Below, in pieces: positions 1-6,789 of a DNA stretch of 35,908 bases; within the stretch, counting starts at the first letter, position 1, and each line of letters starts with the position of its first letter. The stretch is from Methyloglobulus sp. Lineage in GTDB: Bacteria; Pseudomonadota; Gammaproteobacteria; Methylococcales; Methylomonadaceae. The stretch spans positions 1 to 35,908 of the forward strand of contig SHZQ01000005.1 in assembly GCA_009695535.1 (NCBI GenBank), given 5' to 3'. Made by a program: the position numbers and the translations under genes. The notes below the pieces were generated by a model. The model was given only the letters and a program-made list of their open reading frames with translations, had not been told where the DNA came from and made no database searches.

Positions 1-1131
1 GATAAGGGCTTAGCAGAGAGGAAAATAGAACGTGCCTTAAAATTACAGCCAGATTGGGGTAAGGCTTTGATTTTGCAAGCGCAAATGGCGTTTTACGCAG
101 AAGATTTCAATCGCGCAGAAAGCTTGTTGCGAAATGCCGCACTTAAGTACCCTGATAACCAAAAGTTTAAAAAAATGCTGGCGCAGGTGTTTATCAAGTC
201 AGCTAAATATAAAGAAGCTGGTGAGGTATATGAAACCTTAATTTCCAATGATTCCAAAGATTATGAAAGCCTGTTTTCTTTAGGTGTGGTGCATTTGCAA
301 GTAGACCGCGACAGCAAAGCAGAAGATATTTTCAAGCAATTGTTAGGGCAAGCTGAGTGGCGCAATCAAGCGAATTTTTATCTAGGTAAAATCGAGGAAA
401 AGCGTGGTAACACAGTAAATGCGCTGGCTTGGTTTGATAAAGTCACCGATGAGTCCTTCCAGTTTGAAGCGGCTGTAACGGGTATTTCTTTACTTGCTAA
501 GGACAAGCAGTACGATAAAGCGGAACAACGCTTGAAAGCGTTGTCGGGTAGATTTCCCAAACAAAAGCTGCGCATTGTGTTGATTCAGGCGGAATTGTAC
601 AGCCAGCAAAAGCAGCAAGAAAAAGCGTACAGCTATTTGACTGGGGAATTGAAAAATTATCCAGATCAAGAGGAATTTCTTTATTCCAGAGCGTTGATAG
701 CTGATCGTATGGGTAAGCTCGATGTCATGGAAGCCGATTTACAGAAAATATTGGCGAAGTCGCCCGATAATGCCGAGGCATTAAATGCCTTGGGTTACAG
801 TTGGGCAGATAAAACCACCCGTTATGCAGAAGCCGAAACCTACCTAATTCATGCCTTAAAGGTGAAGCCGGATGAGGCGGTGATTCTGGATAGTTATGGT
901 TGGCTAAAGTACAAAATGGGCAATTACCAAGTCGCACTTGACTATCTGCAAAAAGCGTACGGTAAGCAGCCCGAAAATGAGATTGCTGCCCATCTTGCCG
1001 AAGTGCTTTGGGTTTCAGGGAAGAGAGAGGAGGCTCAAAAACTCATTGTGGATGCCTTAGGTAACGCACCTGATGATCCTTATCTGCTTGGATTTAAAAA
1101 TAAATTCTTGAAATCGGATGCCAGTAAATAA
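1..1131 (+). CDS. TPR-repeat protein, 5' end outside window
   Basis: The frame is open from base 1, so the TTG start at 67 in the ORF track is artificial and the gene enters from the left; 376 residues are visible. The protein is built of helical pairs typical of tetratricopeptide repeats, for example segments with ALGYSWAD, YGWLKYKMGNYQVALDYLQKA and AEVLWVSGKREEAQKLI, with P-D/E-N/D-type turns between repeats. No catalytic motif is seen; TPR arrays are protein-interaction scaffolds. The last 14 bases overlap lolB, and a TPR protein upstream of lolB-ispE is a known arrangement in Pseudomonas-like genomes, so a role in envelope or lipoprotein biology is plausible but inferred. Any signal peptide would lie outside the window. 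Confidence 0.85.
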   Translation, partial: DKGLAERKIERALKLQPDWGKALILQAQMAFYAEDFNRAESLLRNAALKYPDNQKFKKMLAQVFIKSAKYKEAGEVYETLISNDSKDYESLFSLGVVHLQVDRDSKAEDIFKQLLGQAEWRNQANFYLGKIEEKRGNTVNALAWFDKVTDESFQFEAAVTGISLLAKDKQYDKAEQRLKALSGRFPKQKLRIVLIQAELYSQQKQQEKAYSYLTGELKNYPDQEEFLYSRALIADRMGKLDVMEADLQKILAKSPDNAEALNALGYSWADKTTRYAEAETYLIHALKVKPDEAVILDSYGWLKYKMGNYQVALDYLQKAYGKQPENEIAAHLAEVLWVSGKREEAQKLIVDALGNAPDDPYLLGFKNKFLKSDASK

Positions 1132-1726
1132 CGTGCTGCGCCAACTATCAAAACAGCTAGGCACAGCTTGTTTTGTGCTGTTGCTAACCGCTTGCGTTAG
1201 CGTATCTACCGTACCAAACGGACATTATTCTCAGGCGGCAAGAGCGCACTTATATGATATGCAGAAATGGCACCTGGAAGGGCGGGTAGCAATATCCTCG
1301 CCAAAAGATTCATGGTCAGCCAGTATAGAATGGAGTCATCTGCCTGATTCCGAAAAAATAAAACTGTCTGGACCGCTAGGTCAAGGTGCTGTGATTATTG
1401 AGCTGGCTGGAAATGTTGTCAAAATAGACCGTGGCGGTGGCAATGTGCAAACATCAAACCAGCCGGAGCAGTTTATCAATCAGCAATTAGGGTTGTTTGT
1501 GCCGTTGCAGTCGTTGCGTTTTTGGGCGGTGGGATTGCCAGAAGCAGAGCAAAAATTTCAGGAAACTGATGACGGTTTCGTGCAGAACGGCTGGTTGATC
1601 GCTTACAAAGAAATGCAGAGAATGGGTGCTGAAACCCTGCCACACAAAATGGCGGTTACGAATGACCGCGCGAAACTGAAACTGATTGTCGATCAATGGG
1701 ATTTGAATGGCAAAAATGCTAAGTAA
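1118..1726 (+). CDS. lolB: Outer-membrane lipoprotein receptor LolB
   Basis: LolB accepts lipoproteins from the periplasmic carrier LolA and inserts them into the outer membrane. The 202-residue product has an N-terminal lipoprotein signal (hydrophobic stretch ending LLLTAC, predicted lipidated Cys 26) and the family core beginning WHLEGRVAISSPKDSWSAS, followed by LSGPLGQG and the late VDQW segment. Length is close to the E. coli protein (about 207). The start at 1118 overlaps the TPR gene by 14 bases and lacks a clear Shine-Dalgarno sequence; a GTG at 1133 is an alternative that would keep the signal peptide. The 3' end overlaps ispE by 20 bases, so translational coupling is likely. Confidence 0.9.
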   Translation: MPVNNVLRQLSKQLGTACFVLLLTACVSVSTVPNGHYSQAARAHLYDMQKWHLEGRVAISSPKDSWSASIEWSHLPDSEKIKLSGPLGQGAVIIELAGNVVKIDRGGGNVQTSNQPEQFINQQLGLFVPLQSLRFWAVGLPEAEQKFQETDDGFVQNGWLIAYKEMQRMGAETLPHKMAVTNDRAKLKLIVDQWDLNGKNAK

Positions 1727-2594
1727 TCAGGCTGCATGGACAGAACGCTGGCCGGCACCTGCAAAAGTGAATTTGATGTTGCGTATAGTAGGTCAGCGGG
1801 AAGATGGTTACCACCTCCTGCAAACCGTGTTCCAGTTTGTGGGCTTATGCGATTGGTTGACTTTTCACCCAGTTGACAATGGCGAAGTACGTTTGCAAAA
1901 GACTATTCCTGGCGTAGCAGAAGCGGATGATTTGACGGTTCGCGCCGCCAAGTTGCTCAAGGCCGAGACCGGTTGCGAATTAGGTGTATGCATCGAGGTG
2001 GAAAAAAATTTACCTATGGGTGGCGGATTGGGTGGCGGTAGCTCTGATGCCGCAACCACGTTGGTGGTGTTGAATGCGCTTTGGGGCTTAAATCTGCCCA
2101 AAGAAAAATTGCTTGCTATGGGCTTAACGCTGGGCGCAGATGTTCCCGTGTTCATTTACGGACATTCATCCTGGGGCGAAGGGGTTGGGGAAAATCTGTA
2201 TAAAATTACCATTCCCGAACAATGGCTTGTAATCATAAAGCCAGATTGTCACGTGGAAACACGGGAAATTTTTTCCGCTAAAGATTTGACACGTAATAGT
2301 AAATCCATCACAATGATGGGCTTTATTGAGGGCGATCACCAAAACGACTGTCTTCAAGTGGTTTGTGAGCGTTACCCGCTGGTTAAAGAAGCATTGCAAG
2401 ACTTGTCGGCATTTTCAGAGGCAAGACTGACCGGAACGGGTGCCTGTGTATTTGCACAGTTTGATTCGTACGATGCCGCCGTCGATGCTTACCACAAGCT
2501 GAGCAGTAAGTGGGTTGCTTATTTGGCAAAAGGGGGCAATGAATCGCCTTTGTTTGCAAAGCTTAATGTTTATCATACTAATATCGTGAATTAA
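1707..2594 (+). CDS. ispE: 4-diphosphocytidyl-2-C-methyl-D-erythritol kinase
   Basis: IspE phosphorylates CDP-methylerythritol with ATP in the MEP route to isoprenoids. It is a GHMP-family kinase of 295 residues, near the usual length. Visible motifs are PAKVNLML near the N terminus (Lys 20 as the substrate-site lysine), the glycine-rich ATP loop PMGGGLGGGSSDA from residue 103, LGADVPVF with the candidate catalytic Asp 145, and the late ARLTGTGACVFA. The start at 1707 lies inside lolB and is preceded by a weak GGGA; a second in-frame ATG at 1716 is possible. The stop codon abuts the first base of tRNA-Gln. Confidence 0.95.
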   Translation: MAKMLSNQAAWTERWPAPAKVNLMLRIVGQREDGYHLLQTVFQFVGLCDWLTFHPVDNGEVRLQKTIPGVAEADDLTVRAAKLLKAETGCELGVCIEVEKNLPMGGGLGGGSSDAATTLVVLNALWGLNLPKEKLLAMGLTLGADVPVFIYGHSSWGEGVGENLYKITIPEQWLVIIKPDCHVETREIFSAKDLTRNSKSITMMGFIEGDHQNDCLQVVCERYPLVKEALQDLSAFSEARLTGTGACVFAQFDSYDAAVDAYHKLSSKWVAYLAKGGNESPLFAKLNVYHTNIVN

Positions 2595-2669
2595 TGGGTC
2601 GTCGCCAAGCGGTAAGGCACGGGGTTTTGATCTCCGCATACCTAGGTTCGAATCCTAGCGACCCAGCCA
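2595..2669 (+). tRNA. tRNA-Gln (anticodon TTG)
   Basis: A full cloverleaf can be drawn: acceptor TGGGTCG/CGACCCA, D arm with CCAAGCGGTAAGGC, anticodon stem CGGGG/CTCCG with loop TTTTGAT, T arm CTAGG-TTCGAAT-CCTAG, discriminator G and encoded CCA. It begins at the base directly after the ispE stop codon and sits 40 bases before prs, the same ispE-tRNA-Gln-prs order as in Pseudomonas. Confidence 0.97.
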
Positions 2670-2709
2670 CTATTTCCGCATGGACTAAGAAAGACTTAGG
2701 AGAGCTCGG

Positions 2710-3663
2710 ATGAACGACACCGCCATGATGGTGTTTTCGGGAAATGCTAACTTGGCTTTGTCCGAGGGTATAGTTAAAAAGCTTAACATGCGCCTAGGAA
2801 TGGCGACTGTTGGGCGTTTTAGTGATGGTGAAGTGGCTGTGGAAATTGAAGAAAACGTCCGTGGTAAGGATGTTTTTGTTATCCAGCCAACGTGTTCACC
2901 CACTAACGAAAATTTGATGGAGTTGCTGGTGATGATGGACGCACTTAAGCGTGCTTCTGCATCACGAATAACAGCAGTATTGCCTTATTACGGCTATGCT
3001 CGGCAAGATAGAAGGTCAAGATCGGCGCGAGTGCCGATTAGCGCCAAGTTAGTCGCCCAAATGATAGAGCAATCAGGTGCTAATCGGGTATTAACCGTTG
3101 ATTTACATGCTGACCAAATCCAGGGATTTTTTGATATTCCTGTTGATAACGTCTACGCATCACCGCTGTTATTGGGTGATGTATGGCGGCAGCAGTACAA
3201 GGATTTAATTGTAGTTTCGCCAGATGTCGGCGGAGTGGTAAGGGCCAGGGCGCTTGCTAAGCGACTGGATGATGCCGATCTTGCCATCATCGACAAGCGC
3301 AGACCCAAAGCCAATGTGTCTGAAATTATGCACATTATCGGCGATGTAGAAGGTCGCACCTGTGTGCTAGTTGATGACTTGGTTGATACAGCAGGCACTT
3401 TGTGTCATGCAGCTACCGCACTGAAAGCAAACGGTGCTATTAAAGTGGTTGCCTATTGCACTCATCCCGTGTTGTCGGGAAATGCAATGAAAAACATTAA
3501 CGGCTCGGTGCTGGATGAATTAGTGGTTACCGATACCATACCTTTAAGCGTAGAAGCTGCACAGTCTGAGAAAATCAGGCAGTTAAGCGTCGCTGAAATG
3601 TTGGCTGAGACGATTAGACGTATTGCCGTAGGTGAGTCAGTGAGTTCGCTTTACGTTGATTGA
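2710..3663 (+). CDS. prs: Ribose-phosphate pyrophosphokinase (PRPP synthetase)
   Basis: Prs makes PRPP from ribose 5-phosphate and ATP, feeding purine, pyrimidine, histidine, tryptophan and NAD synthesis. The 317-residue protein (E. coli 315) shows [33 protein letters not shown] (ATP and flexible-loop region), [30 protein letters not shown] and the PRPP-binding loop [12 protein letters not shown] at about residues 219-230. The ATG at 2710 follows a good Shine-Dalgarno AGGAGAG. It sits between tRNA-Gln and rplY, probably cotranscribed with both. The 3' end carries a small tandem duplication (see findings). Confidence 0.97.
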   Translation: MNDTAMMVFSGNANLALSEGIVKKLNMRLGMATVGRFSDGEVAVEIEENVRGKDVFVIQPTCSPTNENLMELLVMMDALKRASASRITAVLPYYGYARQDRRSRSARVPISAKLVAQMIEQSGANRVLTVDLHADQIQGFFDIPVDNVYASPLLLGDVWRQQYKDLIVVSPDVGGVVRARALAKRLDDADLAIIDKRRPKANVSEIMHIIGDVEGRTCVLVDDLVDTAGTLCHAATALKANGAIKVVAYCTHPVLSGNAMKNINGSVLDELVVTDTIPLSVEAAQSEKIRQLSVAEMLAETIRRIAVGESVSSLYVD

Positions 3664-3678
3664 CTTTACGTCGATTTA
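3649..3678 (+). repeat. 15-bp tandem duplication across the prs stop codon
   Basis: CTTTACGTTGATTGA (3649-3663, containing the last prs codons and the TGA stop) is followed at once by CTTTACGTCGATTTA (3664-3678). Thirteen of 15 positions match, and the second copy lacks the stop. Confidence 0.7.
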
Positions 3679-3731
3679 AAGTTGTTGAGTTTAGAGTTTA
3701 TAGAGCGCTTGAGGCGCGAGGTTGAGTTGAA

Positions 3732-4355
3732 ATGTCAAATATATTTGAATTTGTCGCTGAAAGTCGTGGACAGTCAGGAACCACCGCAGCGCGAGGCGTA
3801 CGGCGTCAAGGTAAAGTGCCAGCAGTAATATACGGCGGTCATGCCGAGCCAAAAATGCTGGTGTTAAGCCATAACGAAGTGGTAAAGCACCTTGAGCATG
3901 AAGCGGTTTATTCGCATGTGTTGGACGTTACCGTTGATGGCAAAACCGAAAAAGCCATTTTAAAAGGCGTACAACGCAATCCTGCTAAATTCCAGATTTT
4001 GCATTTGGATTTTCAACGGGTCAGCATGAAAGAAGCCATTAAAGTGCATGTTCCGTTGCACTTCACCAATGAGAGTACCTCAGTAGGTGGTAAAAAAGGC
4101 GGCATAGCCACGCATTCGATGGTCGATGTCGAAGTAACTTGTTTGCCTTCTGCTTTACCAGAATACCTCGAGGTGGATTTGGCAAAACTGGACATTGGTG
4201 AAACCCTCCATCTGTCCGATATAGTTTTACCAAAAGGTGTCGAAATTGTGATATTGCATCAAGGTGCGGATCACGATTTGCCAGTCGCTTCGATGATGGC
4301 ATCAAAAGCCAGTAAAGAAGACGCTGTTGATGAAGCCGGTAAAGCTGCCGAGTAA
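3732..4355 (+). CDS. rplY: 50S ribosomal protein L25, long (CTC/TL5) form
   Basis: L25 binds 5S rRNA at the central protuberance of the 50S subunit. At 207 residues this is the two-domain CTC/TL5 form, about twice the E. coli L25. It has an N-terminal 5S-binding beta domain (FEFVAESRGQSGTTAARGVRRQGKVPAVIYGG to about residue 95) and a C-terminal TL5 domain (KVHVPLHFTNES, VEVTCLPSALPEYLEVDLAKLDIGETLHLSDI). The tail is rich in Ala, Lys and Glu. A purine-rich GAGGTTGAG precedes the ATG. It lies 68 bases after prs and 15 before pth, the usual prs-rplY-pth order. Confidence 0.96.
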   Translation: MSNIFEFVAESRGQSGTTAARGVRRQGKVPAVIYGGHAEPKMLVLSHNEVVKHLEHEAVYSHVLDVTVDGKTEKAILKGVQRNPAKFQILHLDFQRVSMKEAIKVHVPLHFTNESTSVGGKKGGIATHSMVDVEVTCLPSALPEYLEVDLAKLDIGETLHLSDIVLPKGVEIVILHQGADHDLPVASMMASKASKEDAVDEAGKAAE

Positions 4356-4370
4356 TAAGATAGCTTACGC

Positions 4371-4937
4371 ATGATAAAGCTTATCGTTGGCTTGGGGAAT
4401 CCAGGTCAACAATACGAAAAAACCCGGCACAATGCCGGGTTTTTGTTTTTAGACAGTTTGGCGGTCGAGTACACTAATGTCTGGTCGAATAAACCTGCAT
4501 TTCAGGGTTTAATGGCTGAATGCACTATTGCTCGTGAAAAGGTTTTGTTACTTAAACCCCAAGCCTTCATGAACCGCAGTGGTCAGTCGGTTGGCAAAGT
4601 GGCGCTATATTACAAAATTACGCCGGAAGAAATCCTCGTTGTTCACGATGAACTGGATTTTGATGCAGGTGTTGTAAGGTTAAAGAAAGATGGCGGTCAC
4701 GCCGGACACAATGGCTTAAGAGACATTATCGCTCATCTAGGCGCAAAAGACTTCTACCGTTTACGTATTGGCATAGGTCGTCCGCCTGCAAGCGTGGTCG
4801 TTGCGGATTACGTATTATCAACACCGTCCAAGAATGATAATCAGCTTGTGTACTCAGCGATAGACTACGGTAAAAGTTTTATAGACCAGATAATTACGGG
4901 CGATATAGCCGCCGTGATGAGCGCGATGAATAGCTGA
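4371..4937 (+). CDS. pth: Peptidyl-tRNA hydrolase
   Basis: Pth cleaves peptidyl-tRNAs dropped by the ribosome, recycling tRNA. The 188-residue protein aligns with E. coli Pth without offset at the key sites: VGLGNPG with Asn 10, TRHNAG with catalytic His 20, FMNRSG with Asn 68, VVHDELD with Asp 93 and GHNGLRD with Asn 114. No strong Shine-Dalgarno is seen 15 bases after rplY, so coupling to rplY is possible. Codons 17-28 form a near-perfect intrinsic terminator (separate entry), which is unusual. ychF, often next downstream, is absent; a tRNA cluster follows. Confidence 0.97.
   Translation: MIKLIVGLGNPGQQYEKTRHNAGFLFLDSLAVEYTNVWSNKPAFQGLMAECTIAREKVLLLKPQAFMNRSGQSVGKVALYYKITPEEILVVHDELDFDAGVVRLKKDGGHAGHNGLRDIIAHLGAKDFYRLRIGIGRPPASVVVADYVLSTPSKNDNQLVYSAIDYGKSFIDQIITGDIAAVMSAMNS
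4418..4450 (+). terminator. Intrinsic-terminator-like hairpin inside pth
   Basis: Bases 4418-4429 (AAAAACCCGGCA) pair without mismatch with 4433-4444 (TGCCGGGTTTTT) around the loop CAA, giving a 12-bp stem with a 7-bp GC-containing core. A TTTTTGTTTTT tract runs across the stem's 3' side and beyond. It lies in sense orientation 47 bases into pth and covers codons Lys17 to Leu27, including active-site His20. Whether it terminates in vivo is unknown; translating ribosomes should mask it. Confidence 0.6.
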
Positions 4938-4952
4938 AAAAGCTATTCTCTT
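4928..4952 (+). terminator. Weak terminator-like hairpin at the pth stop codon
   Basis: GAATAGCT (4928-4935) pairs with AGCTATTC (4941-4948) around GAAAA, an 8-bp stem that contains the start of the pth stop codon. The following CTCTTGCCCTTT is only modestly T-rich, so termination efficiency is doubtful. A second hairpin, GCTATTT-TTG-AAATAGC at 4990-5006, repeats part of the same sequence. Confidence 0.4.
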
Positions 4953-5037
4953 GCCCTTTGAAGTTCTTATAGTCGAGATAAGCAATGCGGCTATTTTTGA
5001 AATAGCTACAAAACACCCAGCGGTGGAAAATCATCGG

Positions 5038-5072
5038 TTGACAGTTAGATGCTGATAAACCATAATGCCGCG
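5038..5072 (+). promoter_or_regulatory. Promoter of the tRNA-Tyr-Gly-Thr unit
   Basis: A consensus -35 TTGACA (5038-5043), a 17-base spacer and -10 CATAAT (5061-5066) are followed by the GC-rich discriminator GCCGCG. Such discriminators are typical of stable-RNA promoters under ppGpp/DksA negative control. The predicted start is near 5073, about 13 bases before tRNA-Tyr. Confidence 0.85.
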
Positions 5073-5085
5073 TTTACAGAACATC

Positions 5086-5170
5086 GGAGAGGTTCCCGAG
5101 CGGCCAAAGGGATCAGACTGTAAATCTGCCGGCTCTGCCTTCGGAGGTTCGAATCCTCCCCTCTCCACCA
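5086..5170 (+). tRNA. tRNA-Tyr (anticodon GTA)
   Basis: Class II tRNA of 85 nt: acceptor GGAGAGG/CCTCTCC, anticodon arm CAGA-CTGTAAA-TCTG with GTA at 5120-5122, a long variable arm, T loop TTCGAAT, discriminator A and encoded CCA. First of three clustered tRNAs. Confidence 0.97.
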
Positions 5171-5190
5171 TCTTTATCGCCAAAACATCT

Positions 5191-5264
5191 GCGGGTGTAG
5201 TTCAATGGTAGAACTCCAGCCTTCCAAGCTGATCACGTGGGTTCGATTCCCATCACCCGCTCCA
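5191..5264 (+). tRNA. tRNA-Gly (anticodon TCC)
   Basis: Acceptor GCGGGTG/CACCCGC, anticodon stem CAGC/GCTG around CTTCCAA (anticodon TCC), T loop TTCGATT, discriminator T and encoded CCA, 74 nt. It lies 20 bases after tRNA-Tyr. Confidence 0.96.
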
Positions 5265-5272
5265 TACATAAG

Positions 5273-5348
<76 letters not shown>

Positions 5349-5371
5349 TTTGATGATGCAACGAAAACCAT

Positions 5372-5406
5372 AAAACCCGCATGTTGCAAAGCATAGCGGG
5401 TTTTTT
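5372..5406 (+). terminator. Terminator of the tRNA-Tyr-Gly-Thr unit
   Basis: AAAACCCGC pairs with GCGGGTTTT, extended by ATG/CAT with one bulged A, followed by a six-T tract (5401-5406). It closes the three-tRNA transcript 24 bases after tRNA-Thr. Confidence 0.85.
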
Positions 5407-5541
5407 ATTGTCTTACCGCATTCGCTATTTATAAGGACTCAAAAGACCACAAAGAAACCTATCATTTACGAAAGCATGATTTATTCACAGTAGTAAAATT
5501 GGCTATGGAATACAATTTCGATTTGTCCGCTATATAAATTA

Positions 5542-5569
5542 TTGATTAATACTTTTTTTGGTATATAAT
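5542..5569 (+). promoter_or_regulatory. Promoter of tRNA-Trp-secE-nusG
   Basis: -35 TTGATT (5542-5547), a 16-base spacer rich in T, and a perfect -10 TATAAT (5564-5569). The predicted start lies near 5576, about 20 bases before tRNA-Trp. The stretch 5407-5541 before it shows no gene, tRNA or tuf remnant. Confidence 0.8.
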
Positions 5570-5596
5570 CATGGGTTCTTTGGGTTTGTCTGAAAC

Positions 5597-5672
5597 AGGT
5601 CAGTAGTTCAATTGGTAGAATGGCGGTCTCCAAAACCGTTGGTTGGGGGTTCGAGACCCTCCTGGCCTGCCA
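5597..5672 (+). tRNA. tRNA-Trp (anticodon CCA)
   Basis: Acceptor AGGTCAG/CTGGCCT (one G-T pair), D arm TAGTTCAATTGGTAGA, anticodon loop CTCCAAA with CCA, T loop TTCGAGA, discriminator G and encoded CCA, 76 nt. It is placed directly upstream of secE as in many gammaproteobacteria. Confidence 0.96.
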
Positions 5673-5724
5673 CTCAGACGATAACAAACACTTAATATTA
5701 TTACCTTTTCGTAAATAACATTAC

Positions 5725-6105
5725 ATGAATACTCAAGCGGAAGCACAGCAAACGCCGGTTTTTGATATAGTCAAGCAAGTTTTTTCGGTTCTTCTTGTGG
5801 TTGCAGGGATTGCTGCATTTTATTATTTCGCTGAAGTTTCCGTTTTATACCGTGTTATTGGTTTATTGGTTGTAGCATTAGTCGTTTTGGGCTTGATGTT
5901 TACCACGAATCTTGGTCGTAACACCTGGGGCTTTTTTCTGGAATCCAAGCAAGAAGTCAGAAAGGTCGTTTGGCCTACCCGCGAAGAAACCAGTCGCACC
6001 ACGCTGCTCGTGTTTGCTATGGTTTTCACTGTCGGTCTGATTTTGTGGGTGCTGGATATGGCCTTATTTAAGGCTGTGCAGCTCTTGACTGGGCAAGGTG
6101 GATAA
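5725..6105 (+). CDS. secE: Preprotein translocase subunit SecE
   Basis: SecE clamps SecY in the inner-membrane SecYEG channel. The 126-residue protein has the three-helix form usual in gammaproteobacteria: hydrophobic segments at about residues 18-36, 41-60 and 93-115, with the conserved cytoplasmic motif [20 protein letters not shown] between the second and third. No convincing Shine-Dalgarno precedes the ATG at 5725. It sits 52 bases after tRNA-Trp and is followed by nusG after 4 bases. Confidence 0.95.
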   Translation: MNTQAEAQQTPVFDIVKQVFSVLLVVAGIAAFYYFAEVSVLYRVIGLLVVALVVLGLMFTTNLGRNTWGFFLESKQEVRKVVWPTREETSRTTLLVFAMVFTVGLILWVLDMALFKAVQLLTGQGG

Positions 6106-6109
6106 CGGT

Positions 6110-6643
6110 ATGGCACTACGTTGGTATGTTGTTCACGCGTATTCAAACTTTGAGGGCAAAGTTAAGCAAGCCTTGGAAGAAAGAATTACGCGTGAAGGAT
6201 TGGAGCAATTTTTTGGAAAAATCCTGATACCAACTGAAGAAGTTGTTGAAATGCGGCTGGGTCAGCAGCGCAAAAGTGACAGAAAGTTTTTTCCAGGCTA
6301 CGTGTTGGTGCAAATGGAATTGACTGATGAGACTTGGCATTTAGTAAAAGATGTCCCCAAAGTATTGGGGTTTATCGGTGGTACTTCAGATAGACCAGCG
6401 CCTATTTCTGAAAAAGAGGCAATGACTATTCTCAACAGAGTGGAAGAGGGTATCAATAAGCCTAGACCAAAGACTTTGTTTGAGTCGGGAGAAGTTGTTC
6501 GAGTTATTGATGGGCCATTCAAGGACTTTAATGGTGCTGTTGAAGAAGTGAATTACGAAAAAAATAAGCTAAAAATATCGGTACTCATTTTTGGCCGCTC
6601 AACCTCAGTTGAGTTGGCTTTCGGTCAGGTAGAAAAAATCTAA
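6110..6643 (+). CDS. nusG: Transcription termination/antitermination factor NusG
   Basis: NusG binds RNA polymerase, suppresses pausing and links it to Rho or to ribosomal protein S10. The ORF track begins at GTG 6098, inside secE, but the conserved N terminus [15 protein letters not shown] and the upstream AAGGTGG place the start at ATG 6110, giving 177 residues. An N-terminal NGN domain (to about residue 115, with [21 protein letters not shown]) is joined to a C-terminal KOW domain ([30 protein letters not shown]). It closes the short secE-nusG pair before a terminator-like hairpin. Confidence 0.97.
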   Translation: MALRWYVVHAYSNFEGKVKQALEERITREGLEQFFGKILIPTEEVVEMRLGQQRKSDRKFFPGYVLVQMELTDETWHLVKDVPKVLGFIGGTSDRPAPISEKEAMTILNRVEEGINKPRPKTLFESGEVVRVIDGPFKDFNGAVEEVNYEKNKLKISVLIFGRSTSVELAFGQVEKI

Positions 6644-6694
6644 GTTAAGCTGAAAATCACCGTTATCTGTGTTATTCGCACATAAATTTTGTTG

Positions 6695-6725
6695 AATCCC
6701 TGCCTTTTGTAAGGTCGGGATTTTT
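6695..6725 (+). terminator. Terminator or attenuator between nusG and rplK
   Basis: AATCCC..CCTT pairs with AAGG..GGGATT around TTGT with one T-C mismatch and one G-T pair inside, followed by TTTTT (6721-6725) and GTG. I see no clear promoter between it and rplK, so partial read-through from the tRNA-Trp promoter may feed rplKA. Confidence 0.65.
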
Positions 6726-6731
6726 GTGTCT

Positions 6732-6773
6732 AAGGGGAGCTGAAATGCGCTTGTACCCACATCGGAGAGAAAA
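6732..6773 (+). promoter_or_regulatory. rplK leader, possible L1 autoregulatory site
   Basis: AAGGGGAGC...GTACCC can fold with GGG pairing CCC and an asymmetric internal loop, and it lies just before rplK, where E. coli has the L1 repressor site. The resemblance to the 23S L1-binding element is only partial. The same bases supply a strong Shine-Dalgarno for a 14-codon upstream ORF. The rplK ribosome site itself is GGAG at 6764-6767. Confidence 0.35.
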
Positions 6774-6789
6774 ATGGCAAAAAAAATAA
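6745..6789 (+). CDS. Candidate 14-codon upstream ORF overlapping the rplK start
   Basis: ATG at 6745 follows AAGGGGAG with 5-base spacing and would encode [14 protein letters not shown], a strongly basic peptide, with TAA at 6787-6789. It runs in a different frame through the rplK Shine-Dalgarno and the first five rplK codons. It is too short for the ORF track. Translation is not shown; the G-rich tract may instead be part of an L1-binding element. If translated, it would interfere with or couple to rplK initiation. Confidence 0.3.
   Translation: MRLYPHRREKWQKK

Noticed and set aside
5481-5687. 68-codon minus-strand ORF over the tRNA-Trp region
   Set aside because: It runs antisense through tRNA-Trp and its promoter, has no recognisable protein features and no ribosome site.
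6098-6109. GTG start for nusG in the ORF track
   Set aside because: It overlaps secE and adds four residues foreign to the family; AAGGTGG here is the ribosome site for ATG 6110.
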